Shown: piece by piece, positions 17,705 through 27,246 of the stretch
Numbering within the stretch: the stretch's first letter is position 1
How the letters are laid out: the number at the start of each line of letters is the position of its first letter
Source: Glycomyces dulcitolivorans
GTDB taxonomy: Bacteria; Actinomycetota; Actinomycetes; Mycobacteriales; Micromonosporaceae
Assembly (NCBI RefSeq): GCF_003265355.1
Contig: NZ_QFRW01000328.1
Location: 1-57,283, forward strand
DNA length: 57,283 bases
Direction: 5' to 3'
Program-made: the position numbers and the translations under genes
Notes under the pieces: generated by a model
The model's input: the letters and a program-made list of their open reading frames with translations, nothing else
The model's database searches: none
Told to the model about the DNA's origin: nothing

Positions 17705-18379
17705 GTGCGCACCTATGGCGAAGGCTGCCCCGCGGCCCACGCGCTCGACCTCGTCGGCGAGCGCTGGTCGCTCCTCATCGTCCGCGAGCTCCTGCTGGGG
17801 CCCAAGCGGTTCACCGATCTGCGCTCGGGCCTGCACGGCGCGAGCGCGAACGTGCTGTCGCAGCGGCTGCGGGAGCTGGAGCAGGCCGGGGTGATCGGGA
17901 AGCGGCGGCTGCCGCCGCCGGCCGCGTCGAAGGTGTACGAGCTGACCGAGTGGGGCCGGGAGCTCGAAGGGGCGATCGTGCTGCTGCTGCGGTGGGGCGC
18001 GAGGTCGGCGGCGATCCCCCTCGACGCGCCGATGGGGGCCGACGCCTTGATCCTGTCGATGCGGAGCCTGTTCATGCCGCAGGCGGCGCAGGGCTTCGAC
18101 GCGGCGTTCGAGCTGTGGGTCGGGGACCGGCCGTTCATCGCGGAGATCATCGACGCGCAGCTGATCCTCGCGCCCGGCCGGCCCGAGCATCCGCACGCGG
18201 TCATCCGCACCGATGCGGAGACCCTGAAGCGCCTGACCCTGGGCGGGCGCAGCCTCGACGTGTCGATGCACGCCGGGCGCGTCACTGTCCAGGGCGATCA
18301 GGCGATGGCGGAACGGTTTTTGGGAATGTTCCGCCTCCCGGAGCCGGCTGCGGCCTCGGCTTCGGCGGGCGCGGTGTGA
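17705..18379 (+). CDS. HxlR-family winged-helix regulator with C-terminal SCP-like domain
   Basis: A 224-residue regulator. Residues 1-95 form an HxlR-type winged helix, with the conserved Cys near the N-terminus (GEGCPAAHALDLVGERW) and the recognition region ANVLSQRLRELEQAGV. The remaining part resembles a sterol-carrier-like ligand domain, as in many actinobacterial members. The GTG at 17705 has GGAGG 8 bases upstream. It is divergent from the carbonic anhydrase and convergent with the DUF1445 gene after 12 bases. The target is unknown. Confidence 0.87.
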   Translation: MRTYGEGCPAAHALDLVGERWSLLIVRELLLGPKRFTDLRSGLHGASANVLSQRLRELEQAGVIGKRRLPPPAASKVYELTEWGRELEGAIVLLLRWGARSAAIPLDAPMGADALILSMRSLFMPQAAQGFDAAFELWVGDRPFIAEIIDAQLILAPGRPEHPHAVIRTDAETLKRLTLGGRSLDVSMHAGRVTVQGDQAMAERFLGMFRLPEPAAASASAGAV

Positions 18380-18391
18380 CCGTCCCGCCGC

Positions 18392-19207
18392 TCATCGGAG
18401 GATCCTGATCTCGCCGGTGCCGCCCGGTTTGGCGCGGCGGTCGGTGATGAGCATGTGCCCGGGCGCGTGCGTGATCGCGAAGGGCAGCTTGGCTTTCACG
18501 ACGGCCTCCTGGAGGGTGACGCCGCAGGCCCAGAACACGGGGACGTCGCCGTCGTGGAGGCGCACGGGGTCGCCGAAGTCGGGGCGGGCGAGGTCGCGGA
18601 TGCCGATCGACGCGGGGTCGCCGACCTGGACGGGCGCGCCGTGGGCGTGCGGCAGGTCCATGGTGACGCCGGCGGCGAGGTCGACCAGGTCCGCGGGGAC
18701 CGGCCGCATGGAGACCACGACGGGGCCGCGGAAGCGCCTGGCGCCCAGGGCTTTGCGGTTGGTGCGGTACATGGGGACGTTGACGCCCTGCTCCAGGTGG
18801 CGCAGGGGGATGCCGGCGCGCTCCAGGAAGGGCTCGAACGTGAACGAGCAGCCCGTCAGGAGGGTCACCAGGTCGCGGCCCCAGTAGTCGACGACGTGGT
18901 TCGGCTGGGCGACCAGTTCGCCGCGGCTCCACACCTGGTAGGCCGGGAGGTCGCGGCGCAGGTCGGCGCCGACGGCCAGGTCGGTCCAGTACTCCCCCGC
19001 CGCGACGACGTCCAGCAGGGGGCAGGCGCGGGGGTTGCGCACCGCGAAGCGGCGCAGACTGATCGCGTCTCGGCGCGGCACGCTCACCAGGTTGGCCTGC
19101 ACGAAGCCGTGCGACCAGCCGCTGGTGTGGGCCACCAGTCCGTCCCGGAACCGGGCGCGGGCCTCGCGTGGGCTCGTCTGCGCCTCGGGACGCTGTCTCG
19201 TGAACAT
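18392..19207 (-). CDS. DUF1445 / putative hydro-lyase (D-glutamate cyclase-like)
   Basis: A 271-residue member of the DUF1445 family, recognisable by the opening REARARFRDGLVAHTSGWSHG, by HGDV-like PVRLHDGDVPVFWACGVT and by the ending FAITHAPGHMLITD. Members are annotated as putative hydro-lyases, and a mammalian relative is a D-glutamate cyclase. The bacterial role is unproven. I choose the ATG at 19207 because GAGGAGGAG precedes it. It is convergent with the HxlR regulator. Confidence 0.85.
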   Translation of the reverse strand: MFTRQRPEAQTSPREARARFRDGLVAHTSGWSHGFVQANLVSVPRRDAISLRRFAVRNPRACPLLDVVAAGEYWTDLAVGADLRRDLPAYQVWSRGELVAQPNHVVDYWGRDLVTLLTGCSFTFEPFLERAGIPLRHLEQGVNVPMYRTNRKALGARRFRGPVVVSMRPVPADLVDLAAGVTMDLPHAHGAPVQVGDPASIGIRDLARPDFGDPVRLHDGDVPVFWACGVTLQEAVVKAKLPFAITHAPGHMLITDRRAKPGGTGEIRILR

Positions 19208-19439
19208 CGCTCCTCCTCGAAATAGTTCGATGTGTCGAGACTCCGACAAAGGCGTGTCAACGGGTTCACGAGTCCTTCACGAGCAGGATGCGGACGCAGG
19301 AGCGGCAACTGATCGCAACCGCTTGTTCACTGAGCGATTCGCCTTGCGAGCGTTCCCAAATGATCAAGAAATGCCCATAGACTGGAGAGAACCGCTAATT
19401 TCGAGCGGCCGCACCTCGGCTCCCCGGGAGGTGGCGCCC

Positions 19440-22400
19440 TTGGACTTCGGCATCCTCGGCCCGCTGCAACTGGCATGGGACGGCCTTCCCGTCCCGCTCC
19501 CCGGACGGACCCTGCCCAGGCTCTTCGCCGTGCTGCTCCTGGAACCCGGCAACGTGGTCCCGCTGCACCGCCTGGTCGACGCGGTGTGGGGCGAGGACCC
19601 GCCCGCGACCGCGAAGCGGCAGATCCAGAACACCGTCGCCACCGCGCGCGGCCTGCTGCTGCGGGCCGGGACGAGCGAGCTGGAGACCGTCGGCGACGGC
19701 TACCGGCTGCGCGTGCGGCCCGAGAAGCTCGACGCGCTCCGGTTCCAGCGGGCCGCCCGCATCGCCCGCGAGCAGGTCGCGGCCCGCGAACCCGAAGCGG
19801 CCCTGACGAGTCTGCGCGAGGCCCTCGACCTGTGGCGGGGCCCGGCGCTGGCTGGGCTGACGGGGCGTGTCATCGAGGCCGGGGCGCTGCGCTGGGACGA
19901 GGAGCGCGCGGCGGCCGAAGAGGCGCGGGCCGAGCTCGAACTCGAACTGGGGACCGGCGTCTCGGTCGTCGCGGACCTGCGGCAGGTCCTGGAGCGCCAC
20001 CCGTACCGCCAGCACGCCGCCGAACTGCTCATGACCGCGCTGTACCAGGAGGACCGGCCCGCCGAGGCGCTCGACGCGTACGAGGCGATCCGCCGCCAGC
20101 TCGCAGACGAGCTCGGCATCGACCCCGGGCTGCGCCTCAAGGAACTCCACACCGCGATCCTGCGTGACGATCCGGGGCTTCAGGCCCCGGCGAAGGCGGT
20201 GCCGACCGCGGGACGCCGACGCTTGCCCGCACCGGCGCAGCTGCCGGCCGACAGCGTGCACTTCACCGGCCGGTCAGGGCAGCTCAAGGCACTCGACGCG
20301 CTCCTGGGGCCGGGCCCTCAGGTCGCGGTGCTCTCGGGGATCGGCGGGTCGGGGAAGACGACGCTCGCGCTGCACTGGGCGCACCGCGTGCGGGAGCGGT
20401 TCCCCGACGGGCAGCTGTACGTGAACCTGCGCGGATTCGACCGCGCCGCGCCCCTGACGCCGCTCGACGCGCTCGCCGGTTTCCTTCGCGCCCTAGGGAT
20501 GCCGACCGAAGCGATTCCTTCCGACGCGGACGAGGCGTCGGCGCTGCTGCGCTCGCGCCTGGCCGACACGCAGACCCTCGTCATCCTCGACAACGCCCGC
20601 AACTCCCAGCAGGTCCTCCCGCTCCTGCCCGCGACCGCCGGGTGCGTCGCGGTCGTGACGAGTCGCTCGCGCCTGCCTGATCTCGCGGCGCTGCGGGACG
20701 TCCGGCAGGTCACCGTTGGCACCCTGGACGGCGACGAGTCCGTGCGGCTCCTCGAAAGCCTCATCGGCGCCGAACGCGTCGCGGGCGAACCCCAAGCGGC
20801 GCAGAAGATCGCGCAGCTGTGCGCGGGCCTGCCGCTGGCACTGCGCATCGTCGGCACCAACCTCGACGGCCAGCACCTCTCCCTCGCCGAGACCGCCACC
20901 GCCCTCGAAGGCCGCGACCGGCTCGCGCACCTCGCCGTCGAAGGCGACCCGACGATGACCGTCGCCGCCGCCTTCGACCTGTCCTACCAGGCCCTCGAAC
21001 CCGAGGAGGAGCTGCTGTACCTCAACCTCGCGTGCCTGCCGGGGACCGACTTCTCCAAGGGGCTCGCCTGCGCGCTCGTCACGTGGGAGCCCGCCACCGC
21101 CGAACGCATCCTCGCGAACCTCGTTGCGGCCCACCGGATCGAGGAGTTCCGGCCGGGCCGGTACCGGTTCCACGACCTTGTCCGCGAATACGCCCGCCAG
21201 AAAGCGGAAGCCGCGTTCGACCCGGCCGTGCTCCAGAGCCTGCGCGAGCAGGTCGTCGAGTGGTACGCCAAGGGCACCTCGCGGCTCCCGGTCGACGAGT
21301 ACCGCAACATCATCGCGACGTTCCTCGAATGGAACGGGCACCCCACGGTCTCGCGCCTGCTCACCCGCCTCGTCGCCTTCGCCGACGCCGGATACCGCGA
21401 GGAGAGCACCGACACCCTCTACGAGCTGCCCGAACTCGCGAAGGTCGCCCAGGTCGCCATCGAGTCCGGGACCGGGTCGGCCGAGCCGATGGACGCGGTG
21501 CGCGCGTATGCGCTCGCCGACGCCGTCGCGTTCGCCTCCGGCGAGATGCACCAGTCGAAGACCTTCGCCGAGAAGACCCTGGAGAACCTGCGCCGCACCC
21601 CGCACGGCGACGCCACGGGCAAGGCCCGCAACGACCTCGCGACCACACTGATCCAGCTCGGCCGGTACCGCGAGGCCGTCTCGATCCTGCGCGAAGCCGT
21701 CGTCGCCGCCGAGCAGTCCGGCAAGCGCTACGTCCAGGTCGAGGTCCTCACCTCGCTCGGCACGGTTCTGCGGCACATGGGGATCTTCGCCGAAGCCGAG
21801 GCCCTGCTGCTCAAGGCCCGCGAACTCGACGCGACCTCGCCCGAAGGCCCGACCACCGTCTACCCGCTGCTGACCCTCACCGGCCTGTACGTCGACCTCG
21901 GGCGCATCTCCGCCGCCGACGAGCTGTGCCGCGAGATCGGCGAGATGCTCCGCGGCCACCCGTCGAAGTACTACCGGGCGCGCCTGTACTTCCGCCAGTC
22001 CGCCGTCCACAGCGCCGACGGCGACCTGCCGCGCGCCGAGGCCGCGCTGCTGCGCGGGCTCGAACTCGTCGAGCAGGTCTCAAGCTGGCGCCACCAGCTG
22101 CTGTACACGTACGCGCTCGCCGAGCTGTACCTGGAGACCGGCCAGTTCGACGCCGCCCGCGACGCCCTCGTGAAAGTGGAAGGGCTGGGCCGGTACGAGA
22201 CCTCCGAGACCCTCGCGGTCAAGGCCCGCGTGCTGTGCCGGCTGTTCGCCGCCGACGGGCGGATGCGCGCCGCCGTCAAGTACGGGCGCCAGGCGGTCGA
22301 CGTGTTCGCGGCCATGCCCGACCCGCTCCGCCAGGCCCGCAGCCTGAACGCGCTCGCCGACGCCTACGCCGCGGCCGGCGACGCCGAGGAGGCCGAGGCG

Positions 22401-23054
22401 CACCGGGCCCAGGCGGGGGCGCTGTACAGCGCGCTGAACCTGGACCCGCGGCCGATCGGGACCCGAGCGTTCCAGCGCGAGGCGCCGCGCGAGCACGGGC
22501 CGGCCGCGGAGTACCGGGGCCCGGCACCCCGAGGCGACGGGCACGCCGACGGCGTGGTCTTCCTCGGCGACGGCGGCCGCCGCGAAGAGGCGCTCGCCGC
22601 GTACCGGCGGGTCCTCGAAGCGCTCGGGATGGAGATCACCGAGATCGACCCGCCGCGGTTCGGCTCGTTCTTCCAGCGGTTCCGCCTGGTGGCGTGGGCG
22701 AACCACCGCCAGTCGCACGCCGTGGAGCTGGCCGCGGCCGTCGACGCGTCCGTGGGCGCCGGGCCGCAGAGCGGGCAGGTCGACCGGAACCTGATCGAGG
22801 CGGTGTCGCGGCTCATCGAGTCGCTGCGGTACGAGCAGGAGGCCGTGATCCAGGTCGACTCGATCCTCATCGTCAAGCACGCCAACCGGATCACGCAGCG
22901 CATTCTCACGCCCGAGGAGAAGGCGCTGCTCCAGGAGCACTGGACCGGCGTCGACCTGCCCGGGGACATCGGCGGCGTGCTGCGCGCGTGCGGCATCAAC
23001 CCGCTGCTCCTGACCGAGGAGTCCGACCCGAAGGGCCGCCACCGGCGGGATTGA
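19440..23054 (+). CDS. AfsR/SARP-type regulator with NB-ARC, TPRs and an unrecognised C-terminal domain
   Basis: A 1204-residue regulator starting at a TTG (19440) with GGGAGGTGG 6 bases upstream. The frame is open further upstream but an ATG at 19371 has no ribosome binding site. Domains in order: OmpR-like winged helix (1-95), bacterial transcriptional activation domain (about 100-245), and an NB-ARC P-loop with SGIGGSGKTTLA near residue 303 and LVILDNA as Walker B. TPR-like helices (about 540-1000) and a distinct C-terminal segment follow. Such STAND regulators activate secondary-metabolite or developmental genes, but no biosynthetic cluster is nearby. It is co-oriented with the oxidoreductase 83 bases downstream. 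Confidence 0.92.
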   Translation: MDFGILGPLQLAWDGLPVPLPGRTLPRLFAVLLLEPGNVVPLHRLVDAVWGEDPPATAKRQIQNTVATARGLLLRAGTSELETVGDGYRLRVRPEKLDALRFQRAARIAREQVAAREPEAALTSLREALDLWRGPALAGLTGRVIEAGALRWDEERAAAEEARAELELELGTGVSVVADLRQVLERHPYRQHAAELLMTALYQEDRPAEALDAYEAIRRQLADELGIDPGLRLKELHTAILRDDPGLQAPAKAVPTAGRRRLPAPAQLPADSVHFTGRSGQLKALDALLGPGPQVAVLSGIGGSGKTTLALHWAHRVRERFPDGQLYVNLRGFDRAAPLTPLDALAGFLRALGMPTEAIPSDADEASALLRSRLADTQTLVILDNARNSQQVLPLLPATAGCVAVVTSRSRLPDLAALRDVRQVTVGTLDGDESVRLLESLIGAERVAGEPQAAQKIAQLCAGLPLALRIVGTNLDGQHLSLAETATALEGRDRLAHLAVEGDPTMTVAAAFDLSYQALEPEEELLYLNLACLPGTDFSKGLACALVTWEPATAERILANLVAAHRIEEFRPGRYRFHDLVREYARQKAEAAFDPAVLQSLREQVVEWYAKGTSRLPVDEYRNIIATFLEWNGHPTVSRLLTRLVAFADAGYREESTDTLYELPELAKVAQVAIESGTGSAEPMDAVRAYALADAVAFASGEMHQSKTFAEKTLENLRRTPHGDATGKARNDLATTLIQLGRYREAVSILREAVVAAEQSGKRYVQVEVLTSLGTVLRHMGIFAEAEALLLKARELDATSPEGPTTVYPLLTLTGLYVDLGRISAADELCREIGEMLRGHPSKYYRARLYFRQSAVHSADGDLPRAEAALLRGLELVEQVSSWRHQLLYTYALAELYLETGQFDAARDALVKVEGLGRYETSETLAVKARVLCRLFAADGRMRAAVKYGRQAVDVFAAMPDPLRQARSLNALADAYAAAGDAEEAEAHRAQAGALYSALNLDPRPIGTRAFQREAPREHGPAAEYRGPAPRGDGHADGVVFLGDGGRREEALAAYRRVLEALGMEITEIDPPRFGSFFQRFRLVAWANHRQSHAVELAAAVDASVGAGPQSGQVDRNLIEAVSRLIESLRYEQEAVIQVDSILIVKHANRITQRILTPEEKALLQEHWTGVDLPGDIGGVLRACGINPLLLTEESDPKGRHRRD

Positions 23055-23137
23055 GCGCCAGTCGGTCGACGGATGCGGTGCCAGTCGGAGGGTCAATACA
23101 GTTGCCGCACACCCACCGACATGGAGAGAAGGACGCT

Positions 23138-24118
23138 ATGCACGCCATCCGACACCACGAGTTCGGCGGTCCGGAGGTCCTCGTGTACGAGGAGGTCGCC
23201 GACCCCGAGCCCGGCCCCGGCCAGGTCCGCATCGACAACCGGGCGGCGGGCGTCCACCTGCTCGACACCACGTTCCGCAACGGCGCCAAGGACAGCCCGT
23301 ACCCGCTGCCGGAGCTTCCGACGATCCCCGGGCGCGAGGCCGCCGGGATCGTCGACGCCGTCGGCGAGGGCGTGGACCCGTCGTGGATCGGCAAGCGGGT
23401 CGTGGCGCACCTGGGCTTCGGCTCGCAGGGGTACGCCGAGAAGACCGTGCGCGAGGTCGAGTCGGTGCACGAGATCCCCGAGGGCGTCGACTTCGGCGAG
23501 GCCGTCGCGATGATCGGGACCGGCCGGACCGCGCTGCTCACCCTCTCGGTCGGGCCCGTGGCCGCCGACGACGTCGTGATCGTGCCCGCCGCCGCGGGCG
23601 GGCTCGGGACGCTCCTGGTGCAGGCCGCGAAGAACGCCGGCGCGTACGTGATCGGCCTGGCCGGCGGCGCCGACAAGGTGCGGCAGGTCGCCGCGAACGG
23701 CGCCGACGCCGCGATCGACTACAAGGCCGCCGACTGGACCGACGTGCTCGACCGGGCCCTGGACGGCCGCGAGGCGACCCTGTTCTTCGACTCGGTCGGC
23801 GGCGCGGTCGGCCGGGCGGCCTTCGAGCGGCTCGGCTTCGGCGCTCGCATGGTCGTCTTCGGCTGGTCGGCCGGGAAGGCGACCGAAGCCAACGTGGAGG
23901 AGATCGTGGGCCGCGGCCTGTCGGTCACCGGCGCGCTCGGGCCGAAGCTCCTCGCCAAGTTCGGCGGCCTGCGAGCCCTCGAAGAGCGCTCGCTCGCCGA
24001 GCTCGCGGCCGGGCGGCTGCGCCCGGCCGTGCACACGTTCAAGCTGGCCGAGGCCGCCGAAGCCCATCGCGCCCTGGAGAACCGGGGCACGACAGGCAAG
24101 GTGGTCCTCGTCCCCTGA
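23138..24118 (+). CDS. Zeta-crystallin-type quinone oxidoreductase (MDR superfamily)
   Basis: A 326-residue zinc-free medium-chain dehydrogenase/reductase. It has the GroES-like N-terminal part (PGREAAGIVDAVGEGVD) and a Rossmann domain with AAAGGLGTLLVQAAKNAG, and it ends TGKVVLVP. It is expected to reduce quinones with NADPH, although substrates vary in this family. The ATG at 23138 has AGAAGGA 6 bases upstream. The frame is open far upstream, but that part is antisense-like shadow of the SARP gene. It ends at a strong terminator. Confidence 0.93.
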   Translation: MHAIRHHEFGGPEVLVYEEVADPEPGPGQVRIDNRAAGVHLLDTTFRNGAKDSPYPLPELPTIPGREAAGIVDAVGEGVDPSWIGKRVVAHLGFGSQGYAEKTVREVESVHEIPEGVDFGEAVAMIGTGRTALLTLSVGPVAADDVVIVPAAAGGLGTLLVQAAKNAGAYVIGLAGGADKVRQVAANGADAAIDYKAADWTDVLDRALDGREATLFFDSVGGAVGRAAFERLGFGARMVVFGWSAGKATEANVEEIVGRGLSVTGALGPKLLAKFGGLRALEERSLAELAAGRLRPAVHTFKLAEAAEAHRALENRGTTGKVVLVP

Positions 24119-24127
24119 GGGACGCGG

Positions 24128-24158
24128 AAGGCCCCGCGGAATGGTTCCGCGGGGCCTT
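24128..24158. terminator. Bidirectional terminator hairpin
   Basis: A perfect 14-bp stem (24128-24141 with 24145-24158) closes on TGG, between the convergent oxidoreductase (stop 24118) and MFS transporter (stop 24172). Confidence 0.88.
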
Positions 24159-24171
24159 GCGCGTCTGCCTC

Positions 24172-25362
24172 TTAAGAGGCGGTGACCAGTTCGGCGGGCG
24201 CGATGTCCGGGACCGCGGCCTCGGCGTGCGCGCGGGCCAGCGGGACCGAGAGCACCAGGCCCGCCAGCGCCAGGCCGACGCCGACGAGGATCGGCGCGGT
24301 CAGGCTCAGGCCGAGCGTGAGCGCGAGGCCGCCGAGCCAGGCGCCGTTGGCGTTGGCGAGGTTGAAGGCCGCGTGGTGCAGCGAGGACGCCAGGGACGGG
24401 GCCTCGTGGGCGCCGTCGAGGAGCAGCCGCTGCATGATCGGGCCGACCAGCGACGACGAGGTGGCCATGAGCAGGACGCCGGCGACCGCGAGGACCGGGT
24501 TGGACATGGTGAAGTACATCGCCAGGAGCACGGTCGCGATGGTCGTGAACGCGGCGAACAGGCCCGGGATCGGGGCCTTGTCGGCGATGTGGCCACCAAG
24601 GACGTTGCCGAGGGTGAGGCCGATGCCGAAGACCGCGAGGGTGATCGCGATGGCGAGGGCGTTCATGCCGGTGACGTCTTCGAGGATCGGCGTCAGGTAG
24701 GTGTAGGCGGCGAACATGCCGCCGAAGCCGACCGCGCCGGTGATCAGCGGGAGCAGGACGCGCTTGTTGCGGACGGCGCGGATCTCGTCGCTCGCCTTGG
24801 TCGGGACGATGACGCCGCGGGTGTCGGGGACGGTGGCCCAGATGGCGGCGGCGGCGACCAGGCCGAGGGCGGCGACGGCCGCGAAGATCCAGCGCCACGA
24901 GATCTGGCCGATGACCAGGGCGCTCACCGGGACGCCGATGATCGTGGCGACGGTGAGGCCGGACATGATCCCGGAGATCGCGCGGGCGCGGCGGTCGAAG
25001 GAGACGAGGCTGGCGCCGACGACGGCCGCCGCGCCGAAGAACGCGCCGTGCGGCAGGCCCGCGATGAACCGGGAGCCGAGCAGGAACCCGAAGTCGGGCG
25101 CGAGCGCCGTGGCGATGTTCGCGGCGGCGAAGGCGAGCATCAGGCCGATCAGCAGGGGCTTGCGGGGGACGCGGGTGGTGGCGACGGTGAGCAGGGGCGC
25201 GCCGAGGACGACGCCGACCGCGTAGGCGGAGACGGCGAGGCCGGCTTGGGCGAGCGAGACGCCCTGGGAGGCGGCGACCTGGGGCAGGATGCCCATGATC
25301 GCGAACTCGGCGGTGCCGATGCCGAACGCGCCGATGGACATGGCGAAGAGAGGCATGCGCAT
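24172..25362 (-). CDS. MFS transporter, DHA1 type
   Basis: A 396-residue 12-helix transporter. The opening LFAMSIGAFGIGTAEFAIMG is typical of the AraJ/YdhP-like arabinose or drug efflux group of the DHA1 family, with the LPHGAFFGAAAV segment and a loop-2 basic motif (TRVPRK). It is probably a proton-driven exporter of sugars or small drugs. The substrate is not known. It is followed by a terminator and preceded by 186 bases of non-coding DNA with no recognised signal. Confidence 0.9.
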   Translation of the reverse strand: MRMPLFAMSIGAFGIGTAEFAIMGILPQVAASQGVSLAQAGLAVSAYAVGVVLGAPLLTVATTRVPRKPLLIGLMLAFAAANIATALAPDFGFLLGSRFIAGLPHGAFFGAAAVVGASLVSFDRRARAISGIMSGLTVATIIGVPVSALVIGQISWRWIFAAVAALGLVAAAAIWATVPDTRGVIVPTKASDEIRAVRNKRVLLPLITGAVGFGGMFAAYTYLTPILEDVTGMNALAIAITLAVFGIGLTLGNVLGGHIADKAPIPGLFAAFTTIATVLLAMYFTMSNPVLAVAGVLLMATSSSLVGPIMQRLLLDGAHEAPSLASSLHHAAFNLANANGAWLGGLALTLGLSLTAPILVGVGLALAGLVLSVPLARAHAEAAVPDIAPAELVTAS

Positions 25363-25548
25363 GAGAGCAGCTCCGGTGGGATGAGAAGGAGGGTGAGAAC
25401 GCTGAGGCTGTCACCGGCTGCTTCCTTGCCGTACCGGTCGCTGTCATAACGGGGAGGCGCTTGCCTCCGTGTCCAAGCGTAATAACACTCGCCGCACGAG
25501 TAAAAGTCCTTGAGGTGAAAACTCGGCGTGATGTCCGTCGCCGCCGGG

Positions 25549-26388
25549 TTACGCGGGCGACGCGGGGGTTTCGGAAGTGACGCCCGCCAATCTCCTGAAC
25601 GCTTCGGCGGTGGGCGAGTCCGGTTGCGGCACATAGACCACGAGCCGGAGCCCGGTCCCGGGGACGTCAAGGACCTGGCAGTCGAACTCCAGCGGGCCCA
25701 CTTCGGGGTGCACGACCCGCTTCGTCTGGGCCCTGCGGACGGCGACGCGGTGGTTCGCCCACAGCTCCCCGAACTCGGGACTGGTCCGCAGCAGCTCGTC
25801 CACCAGCGCCTTGAGCTTGCGGTCCTGCGGGTTGCGGGCGTAGGAGGCGCGCAGGTCGGAGACGCTGTCGGCCAGGAACCTCCGGATCGACGGATCAGCC
25901 AGCCGCTCGGCGACGCCCGGGCCAGAGAAGTTGGTGCGCAGGATGTTCCGCTGCTCGGAAGTGAGGGCGGAGAGGTAGCCCATGAGGCGCTCGGCCATGT
26001 CGTTCCAGGCGATCATGTCGTAGCAGGCGTCCATGGCGTACGCGGGAAAATCATCGAGCCCCGCCAGGAGGTTCCGGACCGCCGCGGGGACCTCGCGGCT
26101 GGAATCGCCTTCAGGCAGCTCGTCGACGAGGTGAAAGAGATGCGCCCGCTCATCGTGGTCAAGCACGAGAGCCCGCGCCAAGGCCCCGAGGACCTGCCGA
26201 GAAGGCTTCGGCCCCCGCGCCTGCTCCAGCCGGATGTAGTACTCGACCGATATCCCGGCCAACTGCGCCACTTCCTGCCGCCGCAGGCCGGGCGTCCGCC
26301 TGCGCGGCCCGCTCGGCAGCCCCACGCCTTCAGGCGTGATCGCGGCGCGGCGGGTGCGGAGGAAATCGGCGAGCTGCTGGCGGTCCAT
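25549..26388 (-). CDS. XRE-family regulator with MmyB-like ligand domain
   Basis: A 279-residue regulator. The N-terminal helix-turn-helix (LRRQEVAQLAGISVEYYIRLEQ, split over residues about 35-56) is preceded by the typical RRRTPGL lead-in. The C-terminal PAS-like MmyB domain (about 105-275, with ACYDMIAWND) binds small ligands in this family. I choose the ATG at 26388. An ATG 9 bases upstream sits directly against the GGGGGAGG site. It is divergent from an SDR gene, and regulation of that gene is the common arrangement for MmyB-like regulators. Confidence 0.9.
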   Translation of the reverse strand: MDRQQLADFLRTRRAAITPEGVGLPSGPRRRTPGLRRQEVAQLAGISVEYYIRLEQARGPKPSRQVLGALARALVLDHDERAHLFHLVDELPEGDSSREVPAAVRNLLAGLDDFPAYAMDACYDMIAWNDMAERLMGYLSALTSEQRNILRTNFSGPGVAERLADPSIRRFLADSVSDLRASYARNPQDRKLKALVDELLRTSPEFGELWANHRVAVRRAQTKRVVHPEVGPLEFDCQVLDVPGTGLRLVVYVPQPDSPTAEAFRRLAGVTSETPASPA

Positions 26389-26411
26389 GGCTCCCATCCT
26401 CCCCCGGTTCG

Positions 26412-26438
26412 GGTTCCGGAACCAGGTACCGGATGTAC
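26412..26438. promoter_or_regulatory. Tandem palindromes in XRE/SDR divergent region
   Basis: A perfect 12-base palindrome GGTTCCGGAACC (26412-26423) is followed at once by the imperfect repeat GGTACCGGATGTACC (26424-26438). Both lie in the roughly 100-base gap between the divergent XRE regulator and SDR genes and are good operator candidates for that regulator. Confidence 0.5.
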
Positions 26439-26490
26439 CACCATAAAGAGTGCTCTTTGCAGGTCCCAGGATCGGGCGCACGCTCGGGTC

Positions 26491-27222
26491 ATGGAACAGA
26501 AGACGGCGCTCGTCACGGGCGCGAACAAGGGAATCGGCTACGAGATCGCCAAGGGCCTGGCCCAGAAGGGCGTGAAGGTGTATGCGGCGGCTCGCTCCGA
26601 AGACCGGGGCCGGGAGGCCGTGGAGAAGCTCCAGGCAGAAGGACTGGAAGCAGAATTCGTCCAACTCGACGTCACGGACGAGGCGTCAATCGCCGAAGCA
26701 GTCGCCCAGGTGAAATCACTGGACATCCTGGTGAACAACGCGGGCATCGCCCTCGCCGACGGCGGCTGGAACACGAGCGAACTCACGGTCGCCACCGCAC
26801 GAAAGGTCTTCGAGACCAACGTAATCGGCGTGATCGCGGTGACCAACGCCTTCCTCCCGACCCTCCGCAAGTCGGCGGCTCCGCGAGTCGTGAACGTCTC
26901 CAGCGAGGTCGGCTCCCTCACCTTCATGACCGGCGACCATGAGTTCGCCAAGATGCAGGGCGGCGCCTACGGCGCCTCCAAGTCGGCCCTCAACATGCTC
27001 ACGGTCTCCTACTCCAAGGAGTTCAAGGACGGCCCCCTCAAGATCAACGCCATGACCCCCGGCTACACCAAGACCGACCTCAACCACAACCAGGGCTGGC
27101 GCGACCCCGCCCTCTCCGCCAAAGTCGCCATCGACCTCGCCCTCCTCTCCGAAGACGGCCCCAACGGAGGCTTCTTCCAAGAGGGCCTCGAATACCACGA
27201 GGACACCACGGTCCCCTGGTAG
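26491..27222 (+). CDS. Short-chain dehydrogenase/reductase
   Basis: A 243-residue SDR of the classical carbonyl-reductase-like type. It has the cofactor loop TGANKGIGYEIA, the NNAG motif (DILVNNAG) and catalytic Ser in VNVSSEVGS. The YxxxK pair lies in AYGASKSALN. The TGxxxGxG pattern with a following basic residue (AARSEDRGR) favours NADPH. The ATG at 26491 is the only sensible start, and the longer frame upstream is a shadow of the XRE gene. It is divergent from its likely regulator. Confidence 0.93.
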   Translation: MEQKTALVTGANKGIGYEIAKGLAQKGVKVYAAARSEDRGREAVEKLQAEGLEAEFVQLDVTDEASIAEAVAQVKSLDILVNNAGIALADGGWNTSELTVATARKVFETNVIGVIAVTNAFLPTLRKSAAPRVVNVSSEVGSLTFMTGDHEFAKMQGGAYGASKSALNMLTVSYSKEFKDGPLKINAMTPGYTKTDLNHNQGWRDPALSAKVAIDLALLSEDGPNGGFFQEGLEYHEDTTVPW

Positions 27223-27246
27223 CGGTGGAATTCGCGTTGTTCTGGG

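Noticed and set aside
23093-25447. 784-codon open frame on the minus strand
   Set aside because: It runs antisense to the quinone oxidoreductase and through the MFS gene in the wrong frame.
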